From: Myxococcota bacterium
GTDB lineage: Bacteria > Myxococcota > Kuafuiibacteriia > Kuafuiibacteriales > Kuafuiibacteriaceae
Direction: 5' to 3'
NCBI GenBank assembly: GCA_028289325.1
Contig: JANQQN010000094.1
Location: 1 to 32,243, forward strand
Length of the DNA: 32,243 nucleotides
The notes under the pieces are model-generated. The model saw only the letters and a list, made by a program, of their open reading frames with translations. It did not search any database and was not told where the DNA came from. The translations under genes and the position numbers were made by a program. Below, piece by piece: positions 23,413-31,771 of this stretch (its first letter is position 1; the number at the start of each line of letters is the position of its first letter).

Positions 23413-24312
23413 TTAGCCGGGCAGGACGGTTGTCCCCGCTCTGCCCTGAAGGACGTCGGTGGCCATGTCGAGCGCCCCGATCATGGCCGTACCACCCCCG
23501 CGTGCGAAAGCACAGGCGGCGGCGACCTTGGGGCCCATCGAGCCCTCGGCGAATCGGTGTCGTTCGAGCTCGCCGACGGCGATTCGGTCCACGGCACAGC
23601 GCGCTCGCGGCCAGTCGGTGTACACGCGATCGACGTCGGTCAGCAGCAGCAGCGCGTCGGCGCCGAGTTCTCGCGCCAGCAGCGAACTTGCCGCATCCTT
23701 GTCTACGACGGCTTCCACGCCCTGCAGACGGAGGTCCGGAAGGAGCGCGACGGGGACTCCGCCTCCACCGGTGCAGATCACGAGGACGTTGTGGTCCATC
23801 AGAATTCGGATCGCCTGTAGTTCCACGATCGCCAGCGGCGCGGGTGACGCGACGACCCGGCGAACACCGGTACCGTCAGGCCCCATGGTCCATCCTCGCT
23901 TCCTCGCCAACAAAAGGCCCGACGCCTTCGGATACACCGGGCCGATCGGTTTGCTCGGCCTGCCAAAGGCGGGATCGTTGGGATCAACGACGGTCTGCGT
24001 GAGGAGAGTAACGACGGAACGGTCGGGAAGAAGGCCGGTGAGTTCGCGATCGAGCAGGTAGCCGATCATGCCCCCGCTTTCGGCACCCAAGACGTCGAGA
24101 GGAACCGAAGGCCCGTTGACGTAGGCTTCCGACTGAAGAGCGAGGAGGCCAACCTGTGGTCCGTTGCCGTGGGTGACGACGACTTCGTGGGATGCGGCCA
24201 CCGCCGCGACGGCAGCGGCCGCGCGCCGCGCGTTTTCGGTCTGCACGCCGCTCGTCATCGCCTCTCCGCGCCGAAGTAAGGCGTTGCCGCCCAGGGCGAT
24301 CACCACTTTCAT
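23413..24312 (-). CDS. arcC: Carbamate kinase
   Basis: This 299-aa amino-acid-kinase-family enzyme interconverts carbamoyl phosphate + ADP and carbamate + ATP. Motifs are VIALGGNALLRRGE at the N-terminus, VVTHGNGPQVGLL, VVDPNDPAFGRPSKPIGP, CTGGGGVPV and VVDKDAASSLLA. The length is slightly shorter than the usual 310 aa. Its ATG overlaps the ornithine carbamoyltransferase stop as ATGA, so the two enzymes are co-translated. Together they turn citrulline into ornithine and ATP, the lower half of the arginine deiminase route. The deiminase gene itself is not in the window. Confidence 0.95.
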   Translation of the reverse strand: MKVVIALGGNALLRRGEAMTSGVQTENARRAAAAVAAVAASHEVVVTHGNGPQVGLLALQSEAYVNGPSVPLDVLGAESGGMIGYLLDRELTGLLPDRSVVTLLTQTVVDPNDPAFGRPSKPIGPVYPKASGLLLARKRGWTMGPDGTGVRRVVASPAPLAIVELQAIRILMDHNVLVICTGGGGVPVALLPDLRLQGVEAVVDKDAASSLLARELGADALLLLTDVDRVYTDWPRARCAVDRIAVGELERHRFAEGSMGPKVAAACAFARGGGTAMIGALDMATDVLQGRAGTTVLPG

Positions 24313-25244
24313 GGTGACCCCACCAGGCGCTGCTCGAGCAACGCATGCAGCAGGGCGACGGCGGTATGGAGTCGATTCTCGGCTTGGTCGAAGATTATGG
24401 ACGCCGGACTATCGAGAACTTCCTGGCTGACCTCTTCCCCGGGATGATCGGGTAGGCAATGCATGAACTTGACGTTCGCCCGCGCCCGGCGCATGAGGCT
24501 GGCGTTGACCTGGTAGGGGTGGAACGCTTCGATGCGGCGCGCCCGCTCGTCTTCTGGATCTCCCATAGATACCCACACATCCGTATAGACGGCTGCGGCG
24601 TCCGTCGTCGCCCGTGCCGCATCGTGGCTAATTTCAACGGCGCCGCCCGTCTCGGCGGCGATAGTCTGCGCTTGGACCACGAGCGCGGGGTTAGGCTCGA
24701 AGCCCTTCGGCGTCGCGATGGCGATTGTACCTCCCAGCATGGCGACGCCTTGCATGAGGCTATGGCAGACGTTGTTGCCGTCTCCAACATAGGCGATGCG
24801 CACCGATTCGACCGGACCGATCTTCTCCTTAATGGTCAGAAGATCTGCCAGGGCCTGACACGGGTGGTGTTGGTCGGTCAGCGCATTGATGACGGGGATC
24901 GTGGCCGCGGACGCGAAGCGGGCGACATCTTCATCGCGGAAGGTCCGGATGACGAACGCCCGCGCGTATCTGCTGATCGTTCGGGCGGTGTCCTCGATGC
25001 TCTCACCCCGCCCCAGTTGAAGCTCACGGGGGCTTACGAAGATCGGTATGCCGCCGAGACGGGCGACGGCGGTGGCGACCGATATCCGGGTTCGGGTGCT
25101 GGGCTTGTTGAAGTAGAGGACCACCGTTTGGTTGGCGAGTTCCGAGCGTTGCCGGAAGGGCTCGTTCTTGAATCGATGAGCGAGTCGCAACAGCAGCTGT
25201 AGGTCAGCACGACCAAGGTCCGTCAGCCGCAATAGATCCTTCAT
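24309..25244 (-). CDS. arcB: Ornithine carbamoyltransferase
   Basis: This 311-aa transcarbamoylase has the carbamoyl-phosphate motif FNKPSTRTR (STRTR at 49-53), then HHPCQALADLLTI, the ornithine-binding VWVSMG loop and FMHCLPDHPG near the C-terminus. These separate it from aspartate carbamoyltransferase. Being coupled to carbamate kinase suggests a catabolic role (citrulline phosphorolysis), although an arginine-synthesis function (argF) cannot be excluded. It is the first gene of the minus-strand operon, and GGAGG lies very close to its ATG. Confidence 0.93.
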   Translation of the reverse strand: MKDLLRLTDLGRADLQLLLRLAHRFKNEPFRQRSELANQTVVLYFNKPSTRTRISVATAVARLGGIPIFVSPRELQLGRGESIEDTARTISRYARAFVIRTFRDEDVARFASAATIPVINALTDQHHPCQALADLLTIKEKIGPVESVRIAYVGDGNNVCHSLMQGVAMLGGTIAIATPKGFEPNPALVVQAQTIAAETGGAVEISHDAARATTDAAAVYTDVWVSMGDPEDERARRIEAFHPYQVNASLMRRARANVKFMHCLPDHPGEEVSQEVLDSPASIIFDQAENRLHTAVALLHALLEQRLVGSP

Positions 25245-25489
25245 GCCTCCGGCTCCGTATGACCAACACTCCGGACTGAACTCTCAGTCACTTCGCTCGA
25301 CGTGGCTCGACCGGTTGCGGTCCTTTCGTAAGAATGCATCGCTCATGCCACCGCAATCCATGGGTGCTACACCGAACGGCGATACCTCTCGGCAGCGAGG
25401 GTCACCGATTCGAAACTTGACGGCATCTCGCGAGGCTCGCGGTTGATGCGGACGGCGGCGTGCGCATGATGTCCGCGGAGGAGTCAATC

Positions 25490-25909
25490 ATGCTGCGAAC
25501 GAGGAAGGTCGAATATTTCTATTCAACAGCGGCCGATCGGCTGGGGACGAGTTCCAGCATGCTCGCCTGTCTGGCCAACCACCGGATCAATCTCACCGCC
25601 TTCAACGCGATACCGGCGGGGCCGTCGCATACCATGTGCACGCTCTTTCCCGAGGACAGCGATCGTCTGATCGAAGTCGCCGAGAAAGAAGGGTTGACAC
25701 TGGAAGGACCTCACCACGCCCTGCTCGTCGAGGGAGAGGACCGCATCGGCGCTCTCGACGGCGTGTTCCAGGTTCTCTACGACGCGTCGATCGACGTGTA
25801 CTCGGCGTCCGCGATTGGAAGTCGGCAAGGATACTTCGGCTGCCTTCTGTACGTCCGCCCCGCGGAGATCGATCGCGCATTGGGGGCCCTCGGCGCCCTG
25901 GACGGCTGA
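25490..25909 (+). CDS. ACT-domain protein
   Basis: This 139-aa soluble protein appears to be two ACT-like beta-alpha-beta modules. The first runs from VEYFYSTAADRLGTSSSML through INLTAFNAIP, the second from HALLVEGEDRIGALDGVFQVL through IDVYSASAI. ACT domains bind amino acids or other small metabolites to regulate partners. No catalytic domain is attached. GGAGGAG lies about 6 nt upstream of the ATG at 25490, so upstream GTG/ATG starts are less likely. It is divergent from the arginine genes and leads a row of five rightward genes. Confidence 0.75.
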   Translation: MLRTRKVEYFYSTAADRLGTSSSMLACLANHRINLTAFNAIPAGPSHTMCTLFPEDSDRLIEVAEKEGLTLEGPHHALLVEGEDRIGALDGVFQVLYDASIDVYSASAIGSRQGYFGCLLYVRPAEIDRALGALGALDG

Positions 25910-25913
25910 GGCG

Positions 25914-26513
25914 ATGATGGAGGTTGTCGTCGCCATCGTTCTGCTCGCTGTGGGCCTGGTTCTGTTCATGCCGCTGTCCTTCGATGCGTCGGGGGCGGTC
26001 GGCGATGAATCGGTGCGGGCAGAAGCGGAGGCTCGTTGGGGCCCTGGACTCGCAGCGCTGCGATTCCATTCTGACGTTGGGGTCGTTGTCTCGGTCGCCG
26101 GGATGCCGGTGGCGCGAATGACCAAGTTGCCCACCCTACGTAGTGAGACGAAGCGCCGACAACGACGACGATCGGTGTCGTCGACCGGTCTGTTCCGGAT
26201 GGCGGGGTCCGACAAGCGTGGCTTTTGTCGTATGCTTCGGCGTGCGATCGCGGCGCTTCACCCCCGGCTACACGTTCACGGGACGTTGGGCCTAGAAGAC
26301 CCGTTCCATACGGCCATGGCCCTGGTGGCGGCTCAGCGGTGGAACGTGGTCACCAACGATCGCGCGCACCTCGACCTTCGCGACGACTTTCTCGACGAAA
26401 CGACGCAACTCTTCGGCCGAATACGAGGCTGGCTGGTTCCCGCCGAGCTCATCTGGGTTGTTGCCGGGTGGGCGGTTCGGTCCGACGGTCGGCGAGTGCG
26501 GCGCGGGAGTTAA
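25914..26513 (+). CDS. DUF2953-type membrane-anchored protein
   Basis: This 199-aa protein has an N-terminal membrane helix (VVVAIVLLAVGLVLFMPLSF). A segment then resembles the DUF2953 family (LRFHSDVGVVVSVAGM; LHVHGTLGLEDPFHTAMALVAAQRW). In Firmicutes, DUF2953 genes (ytfI) sit directly before ytfJ/gerW, and here too a GerW-like gene follows after 17 bp. The start is a double ATG (25914/25917), 5 bp after the ACT gene stop. The function of the family is unknown. Confidence 0.75.
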   Translation: MMEVVVAIVLLAVGLVLFMPLSFDASGAVGDESVRAEAEARWGPGLAALRFHSDVGVVVSVAGMPVARMTKLPTLRSETKRRQRRRSVSSTGLFRMAGSDKRGFCRMLRRAIAALHPRLHVHGTLGLEDPFHTAMALVAAQRWNVVTNDRAHLDLRDDFLDETTQLFGRIRGWLVPAELIWVVAGWAVRSDGRRVRRGS

Positions 26514-26530
26514 CGAAGAAGGAGATCGGC

Positions 26531-26821
26531 ATGGATTCAGTCAAGAATATGATCACGTTGCTCAGCGAGCGACTCCGGGTGGTCGCGGCGGCGAATGCGG
26601 TCGTCGCGAAGCCGGTATCCGTCGGCGACCGTCACATCGTCCCGCTCTGCGAGATTGGCTTGTCCTTCGGGGGCGGCGGTGGCAGCGGCGAAGGCCAGGT
26701 GAAGGGCGGTGCGGCCGGTTGCGGGTATGGCGCCGGCGCGGGCGGAGGTGCAAAGGCGAGCCCGGTGGCCGTGTTGGTCGTGGACGGTGACGACGTCCGG
26801 ATCGAAAAGGTGGGGCGCTAG
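26531..26821 (+). CDS. GerW/YtfJ-family protein, first paralog
   Basis: This 96-aa protein starts MDSVKNMITLLSERL and has VVAKPVSVGDRHIVPLCEIGLSFGGGGG, a Gly-rich middle (AAGCGYGAGAGGGAKASP) and the strand VAVLVVDGDDVRIEKV. This matches the GerW/YtfJ family, first known from spore germination but widespread in non-sporulating bacteria. GAAGGAGA precedes the ATG. A second paralog follows 12 bp later. Confidence 0.82.
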   Translation: MDSVKNMITLLSERLRVVAAANAVVAKPVSVGDRHIVPLCEIGLSFGGGGGSGEGQVKGGAAGCGYGAGAGGGAKASPVAVLVVDGDDVRIEKVGR

Positions 26822-26833
26822 AAGGAGGAAGCG

Positions 26834-27211
26834 ATGGAGCAGGTACAGGAGATCATCGGACAGGTCACGCACACGCTCGGCGATCTCGCGTCGAGTGACG
26901 TCGTAGTCGGAAAGCCGCTCGAGGTCGGCCCGGTCACCGTGGTCGCGGTATCGCGAGTGATGGCTGGTTTCGGCGGCGGCGGCGGGGAAGGGAGCAGCAA
27001 AGACAAAGAGAAGAAGGGGCCGGCCGAGATGGGGACGGGTATTGGCGGCGCCTCCGGTGGCGGCGCGGTGGTGCGTGCAGTGGCCGCGGTGGTGTTCACA
27101 AAGACGGGCGTCGATGTGCTGCCCATCGCCGAGAAGCAGGGGAAGCTCGAGAAGCTTCTCGATCAACTACCGACGTTCATGGAGCGTTTCTCCAAGGACG
27201 AAACGGACTGA
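26834..27211 (+). CDS. GerW/YtfJ-family protein, second paralog
   Basis: This 125-aa GerW-like protein is longer than its neighbour. VVVGKPLEVGPVTVVAVSRVMAGFG is the family core. A Gly/Lys-rich insert (SSKDKEKKGPAEMGTGIGG) and a strand VAAVVFTKTGVDVLPI follow, and a helical C-terminal tail (QGKLEKLLDQLPTF) is added. GGAGGAA lies before the ATG at 26834. The tandem arrangement suggests a hetero-oligomer, which is inference. Confidence 0.82.
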   Translation: MEQVQEIIGQVTHTLGDLASSDVVVGKPLEVGPVTVVAVSRVMAGFGGGGGEGSSKDKEKKGPAEMGTGIGGASGGGAVVRAVAAVVFTKTGVDVLPIAEKQGKLEKLLDQLPTFMERFSKDETD

Positions 27212-27280
27212 GATCGACATCTCGCGGCGACCAGACCGATCAGACATGCCTAATGCTCGAGACGCTGCTACAATGCCCAC

Positions 27281-27556
27281 ATGGAGTCCGAACGAGAGAA
27301 AGCGCGTCGGGCTCGGGCCCAAGCCCGACGCACCGCGGAAACGTTCGGGGAGAAGGTGGTGGTCGGCGCGCCCAAGCCTCAGCTCTATGAAGGCATGACG
27401 CCGGTTGAGCGACTAGAGGCGATGTACCGCTTGTCGATCCGGCAGTGGACAGCGAGTCGACCCCTGCCCGAGCGCACGCCTCGGTCTGAGTGGCCAGGGG
27501 AGCTCTTCGATATCGGGGCTGAGCGTGGCTGCACTCGGTGGTACCGGGCCATCTAA
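27281..27556 (+). CDS. Hypothetical protein (91 aa)
   Basis: This small soluble protein has a basic Arg/Ala-rich helical N-terminus (KARRARAQARRTAETFG), a middle GMTPVERLEAMYRLSIRQW and a C-terminal segment PERTPRSEWPGELFDIG. The amino acid use looks coding, but the family is not recognised. It follows the second GerW paralog by 70 bp and may end that operon or be independent. No strong ribosome site is visible. Confidence 0.5.
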   Translation: MESEREKARRARAQARRTAETFGEKVVVGAPKPQLYEGMTPVERLEAMYRLSIRQWTASRPLPERTPRSEWPGELFDIGAERGCTRWYRAI

Positions 27557-27743
27557 TCCGCCCCACCCGCTCGATCGCGCTCAGGCTTTGGTACAGGTGT
27601 GGTCTGGGATTGCCCGACGTCCACCCGTCGATCATGCACCGACGCGGACCGATATTCACGAGCGGCGAGGTTGCAAGATCTCGCGGCGCGCTCGGCGCAA
27701 CGAGATGAAACCTTGGCTAGGATGCCCGCGGCGCCGGCGCCCC

Positions 27744-28547
27744 TCAGTTGGCACCCTGTTGGTCGTCTTCGCAGCGCACGATGTTCTTCCGTTTCTTCTT
27801 CCGCGTCTTGTCCCACTTCGCCTTGGAGAGCCGGTATGCGAAGATGGTGTCCTTCCCATAGGCGAAGGAGACGTCGACCTCGTCTTTGGCTCGGTCGAGG
27901 CCTTTCACGCCGACATAGTCGGCAACGTTGACGTTACCGGCGAGCGCAGCGGATCGGATGCGCTTCGCGTTGACCTTGCAAGACTTGACCCGAAGGACGC
28001 TGTGAACCATGCGGGCAGAGTTGTTGTTCTTGAAGAACGTCTTCGCCGCTCTGTTCTCCATGATCGAACGCCTGCACGCGCCCATGTTTATGTAGAGGTG
28101 TTCGAAGACGCATTTGCCCTGCCGGATCATGTTGGTCATGCCCGCCGAGCCGATGTTCAAATTGACGAGCTTGATTGGCACGGCCACTCGACCGTTGTGC
28201 CCAATGGTTGCGTCCGAAGAGAAGGTGGCGGCGTGGGGGCCGCTCTTCTGGGGCTTCGGAACATCTTTCATGATGCGGTCGACCAGCAGATAGTTCGCTT
28301 CCGTGACGGGGGTCTTCTTCACGCCGTAGGCGCCGATGACCACTTCGTCGGCGCCGCGAATGAAGTACCGATGACTACCGAACTTCACATGGTTCTTCTT
28401 GAAGATGAGCGACTGGGCCGAAACGGTGCTCGGTCGCATGGACGACAGCGCCACAACGCCGCCGACCGCCAAAGCGATGCTGCACAGTCGTCTGATTCGA
28501 GCGTCTTTATGCGGATACAACAGGGTTTGAACGGGGTCTGAGGACAT
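27744..28547 (-). CDS. Secreted hypothetical protein
   Basis: This 267-aa protein has an N-terminal signal sequence (LCSIALAVGGVVALSS) with probable cleavage near STVSAQS. The mature part is basic, rich in Lys, Asn and His (FKKNHVKFGSHRYF; FFKNNNSARMVHS), and ends in a KTRKKKRKN cluster. Four Cys (in GKCVFEH, GACRRS, VKSCKV and VRCEDD) could form disulfides. I do not recognise a family. The ATG at 28547 has GGAG upstream and is preferred to the TTG at 28553. It is divergent from the sigma factor gene. Confidence 0.7.
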   Translation of the reverse strand: MSSDPVQTLLYPHKDARIRRLCSIALAVGGVVALSSMRPSTVSAQSLIFKKNHVKFGSHRYFIRGADEVVIGAYGVKKTPVTEANYLLVDRIMKDVPKPQKSGPHAATFSSDATIGHNGRVAVPIKLVNLNIGSAGMTNMIRQGKCVFEHLYINMGACRRSIMENRAAKTFFKNNNSARMVHSVLRVKSCKVNAKRIRSAALAGNVNVADYVGVKGLDRAKDEVDVSFAYGKDTIFAYRLSKAKWDKTRKKKRKNIVRCEDDQQGAN

Positions 28548-28581
28548 GGTCAATCTCCAAAATGGCGTTACGGTATGATCG

Positions 28582-28655
28582 GCCCAAGCCCGTACGCCTT
28601 CGCCCGGCGGCCAGCCTTCGGGCAGCGTGAGCGGTCGAGACGTCGAGGCTTGGGC
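28582..28655. promoter_or_regulatory. Spaced 9-bp inverted repeat in the divergent promoter region
   Basis: GCCCAAGCC (28582-28590) and GGCTTGGGC (28647-28655) are exact inverse copies 56 nt apart, between the secreted hypothetical and the sigma factor genes. They could form a looped operator or a long stem, or could be chance. Confidence 0.3.
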
Positions 28656-28663
28656 GCGTTGTT

Positions 28664-29290
28664 ATGACCAAGAACGAGAAAGGCCCGCCGACCGGCCAAA
28701 GTTTTTTCGACGCCGTGCGGAGCCGACGGCGTGACGGGGTCGACATGACCAGCAGCTACTCAGAGACCGACCGTACCGCGGCTGCGCAGCTCGTTGCCGA
28801 GAACTACGGTCTGTTGCTTCAGCTCGCGCGGCAGCAGCGACGCCGGGCCAGGCTCCGCGACACGATGCAGACGCACGACCTCTTGCACGAGGCGCTCGTG
28901 CGTCTCAATGCGCGAAGAGACTGGGCCTCGCGGCAGCACCTCGTTCGCGCGACCAGCCTCGCGATTCGCCACGTGATCGTCGATCGAGCGCGGGCGAAGC
29001 TCTCCGCCAAGCGGGGGGGCGGAGCGCTCCACCAGTCGCTCGAAAGCAGCGAAGATATTCTGCCTGACTATGGCGAGACGCCCCAGCAGCTTGTGGCTAT
29101 CGGGCGGGCCCTACAAGCGCTTGAAGCCGAGCATCCGCGATGGGTGCAGCTCATCGACGCGCGATACTTCGCCGGGTTGAGCGAAGCCGAATGCGCCGCG
29201 GCGCTCGGGTTGTCCGACCGCACCGTCCGTCGCGAATGGCACGCAGCGAAGAAGTGGCTCGCGACGCGATTAGAGATCACGCCCGGTTAG
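28664..29290 (+). CDS. ECF-type RNA polymerase sigma factor
   Basis: This sigma-70 family protein is up to 208 aa long. Region 2 is visible as QLVAENYGLLLQLARQQRRR...HDLLHEALVRL, and region 4 as RWVQLIDARYFAGLSEAECAAALGLSDRTVRREW, a helix-turn-helix that would read the -35 element. The arrangement resembles ECF sigma factors common in acidobacteria, planctomycetes and xanthomonad-like bacteria, which often pair with Ser/Thr kinases as here. The start could also be the ATG at 28745, where sigma homology begins. Its 3' end overlaps the kinase gene tail to tail by 21 bp. Confidence 0.87.
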   Translation: MTKNEKGPPTGQSFFDAVRSRRRDGVDMTSSYSETDRTAAAQLVAENYGLLLQLARQQRRRARLRDTMQTHDLLHEALVRLNARRDWASRQHLVRATSLAIRHVIVDRARAKLSAKRGGGALHQSLESSEDILPDYGETPQQLVAIGRALQALEAEHPRWVQLIDARYFAGLSEAECAAALGLSDRTVRREWHAAKKWLATRLEITPG

Positions 29291-31621
29291 TGCGGGGACC
29301 ACGCCGAGCGATTTCAGGCGCGACATTCGAAAGTTTGCCTGCACGTTACGGTTCGTCTTGGCCTCGGTGAGCTCCATCTCTTTCAACCAGGACGAAGCTT
29401 GCTCAGCGCCCACCGTCTTTGCGAGAATGTAGGCCTTGGCCAGAATGAAGGGATGATACCTTCCCCCCGGAAAGTCGACGAGGAGTCGCTCGAGTTCCTC
29501 CAGCACATTCGCTGCTCTGTCGACGTGGCCGGCGGCGGCCAGCGCCTCGATGTAGGTTGCCGTCCGGTTGACGTAGAGGATCGACCGGCGTCCGGCGAGC
29601 GCCTCGGCGAGCTCGCGGGCGCGGCGGGCCTCGGACACGGCGCCCTCGGGCGTCCCTTCGAAGAGACGCACCATACTCAGAAGCTCGTGGCCATAGGCCA
29701 TGGCGATCGTGTCGCCCCCCTTCTTCGCCTCGACGCTCATCAGCCGTTCGATGTCTGCTCGTACTCGGACGAAGTCCTGGCTGACGAAGGTGCCGTACAT
29801 GATCTTGTTGACGAGGATGACATCCCGTCCGGTGATCTCGGCCAGCGGATGTGCGTCCAGCAGGCGCGAGGCCTCGAGGCAGCTTCGCTCGGCGGCCTCG
29901 AAGTCTCCCCTTCGGATCTGAAGATTCTCGAGCGTGTTCCAGTAGAAAGCGACCTCTTCGACGGCGCCGCCGCCTTTGACCGCGTCGTGAAGCCGCGTCT
30001 CGAGAGACTCAATGCGTCGAGGATCCATAGTCACATAAGCAAGCTGGGCCTGAGCGACGAGGTGTTGGAACGTACCCTCGTCAAAGGAGTTGGCGTAGGC
30101 CTGCTCGGCCTCCATAAGAAGCGTCGTGGCCGTCTCCGTGTTTCCCAGGTTGTGATGGGCGATGCCGAGGTTGAGCTTGCCGTCGGTCAAGAGGCGGGCG
30201 TCGCCAAAGCCCGCTTCTATCCAAGGTCCGAGAACGGTCACCGCCGTTCGGTAGTCGTTGCGCTCCACGAAGTTTCGCCCCACGGCGAAGCTGATCTCGG
30301 CCGCCCGCTTGGGATCTTGGTCGCGCAGGGCGAAGGCCTGACGCCATCGGTCGAGCAACAGCTCGGTCATTCGCTCGGTGTTGCCTTCGCCGGCGAAAGA
30401 CCGATGCAGCACGTCCCCGTAGGTGTCCTGAATGCGAGCATTTTGCTCCGCCTTCTCGAGCGCGTGCTCCGCTTGGGCCAGGGCCGCCGTCGCCCGAGCC
30501 GCTTCTTGTCTGGCGCGGCTCGCCATGACCGATGTTCCCCCGAGTCCTGCCGCGAGTGAGACCATCAAGCCGACGGTCAGGGCCGTTCCCGTCGGATGGC
30601 GCCGAAGCAACTTGCCGAGGACGTACACACGGCCCCCAGCTCGGGCGCTGACGGGGCGCTGCGCGAGGTAGGCGATGAGATCGTCGGCGAACGCTTCGAT
30701 CGAGAGATATCGGGCGGCGGGCGATTCGGCCGTCGCTTTGGCGACGATGCTCCGCAAGTCGGCGTTTTCGAGCCGCTCACGGGCGATCACGGCGGCACCG
30801 TTCGGGGTCCGCGCAGGAAGACGTCCGGTGAAGAGTTCGTAGGCCACGATGCCCACCGAAAAGATGTCGGCGGCTACCGTCAATCGAGCCTCACCCAGCG
30901 TTTCGGGGGCTGCATAGCCGATCGTGAGGGGGCCGGCATGTCCGTGGTCGGTATCCAGAAGGGCTGCCACCCCGAAGTCGATCAAGCGAATTCGGCCCGT
31001 ATCGTCGACCAGCACGTTGCTGGGCTTCACGTCTCGATGAAGGACGAGCCGAGCATGTGCGTGGGCCAACGCCGCCGACAGCTCGATCAGCAGGCGAATG
31101 ATACTCTCCTCGCGCAGTCGCGCCGACCGGACATAGCGATCGATGGGTTCTCCGTCGACGAACTCGACGACCATGTAGGGTCGGCCATCCGAAGTCTCTC
31201 CGCCGTCGATGATCCGGCTGATACCGTGGTGCTCGAGGGCGGCAAGGCGCTCTCGTTCCTGAGTGAATCGAGCGGGGGCGGCCGTATCTCTTGACCGCAT
31301 GAGCTTCAGGGCCGCCTGCTGAACGAACTGGCCGTCGTCCCGCGACACGCGGTAGACCTCGCCCATCCCGCCCACGCCGATCGCCTCTTCGATTCGCCAG
31401 ATATCGATGTGGTCGTCAGGCGAGAGCTCGGCGGGCGCTGTGGCGTCTTTGAACGGCGACGAAGTCTGCAGGAAGCCGTCTAAGGCGGCGGTTCGACGGT
31501 ACGATGACCGGATGGCTCGCGCGTGTGGTTCGTCGCTGAGCGCCTGCAGGGCGGCCTCGAGGTCGCGTCCAGTGTATTGGTCAACCCTGGCCACATCGGC
31601 GGTGAGTCTCTGCCAGTCCAT
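29270..31621 (-). CDS. Membrane Ser/Thr protein kinase with TPR-like sensor domain
   Basis: This protein is 783 aa. A cytoplasmic Hanks-type kinase domain (about residues 76-320) has the Gly loop IGVGGMGEVY, Lys106, HRDVKPSN (195-202), DFG (215-217) and APE (238-240). All catalytic residues are intact. A single transmembrane helix lies at about 345-367. A helical C-terminal half of about 410 residues follows, with an Ala-rich coiled segment and TPR-like repeats (FERALE-like patterns, EISFAVGRNFVERND, LNLGIAHHNLGNTETA). The ATG at 31621 was chosen because the upstream extension is Arg-rich and unconvincing. It is convergent with an ECF sigma factor gene, a pairing seen in related phyla, and may transmit an extracytoplasmic signal. 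Confidence 0.93.
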   Translation of the reverse strand: MDWQRLTADVARVDQYTGRDLEAALQALSDEPHARAIRSSYRRTAALDGFLQTSSPFKDATAPAELSPDDHIDIWRIEEAIGVGGMGEVYRVSRDDGQFVQQAALKLMRSRDTAAPARFTQERERLAALEHHGISRIIDGGETSDGRPYMVVEFVDGEPIDRYVRSARLREESIIRLLIELSAALAHAHARLVLHRDVKPSNVLVDDTGRIRLIDFGVAALLDTDHGHAGPLTIGYAAPETLGEARLTVAADIFSVGIVAYELFTGRLPARTPNGAAVIARERLENADLRSIVAKATAESPAARYLSIEAFADDLIAYLAQRPVSARAGGRVYVLGKLLRRHPTGTALTVGLMVSLAAGLGGTSVMASRARQEAARATAALAQAEHALEKAEQNARIQDTYGDVLHRSFAGEGNTERMTELLLDRWRQAFALRDQDPKRAAEISFAVGRNFVERNDYRTAVTVLGPWIEAGFGDARLLTDGKLNLGIAHHNLGNTETATTLLMEAEQAYANSFDEGTFQHLVAQAQLAYVTMDPRRIESLETRLHDAVKGGGAVEEVAFYWNTLENLQIRRGDFEAAERSCLEASRLLDAHPLAEITGRDVILVNKIMYGTFVSQDFVRVRADIERLMSVEAKKGGDTIAMAYGHELLSMVRLFEGTPEGAVSEARRARELAEALAGRRSILYVNRTATYIEALAAAGHVDRAANVLEELERLLVDFPGGRYHPFILAKAYILAKTVGAEQASSWLKEMELTEAKTNRNVQANFRMSRLKSLGVVPALTGRDL

Positions 31622-31771
31622 TGCCGTCGCCCTGATGCTCTCGCATACACCGGTCCAGTGCGACCGTGAAGAGACCACGCGACTGCAGATGGGCTTGCGC
31701 CGTCGGCGTCGGAGGCGCATCGGGCGCCCAAAGGAGCGCAGCGAGAACGTCCGACCGAGAACCGGTCGCGC

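Noticed and set aside
29399..30559. Plus-strand frame of 386 codons
   Set aside because: It mirrors the TPR-like half of the kinase on the other strand; high GC keeps the antisense frame open.
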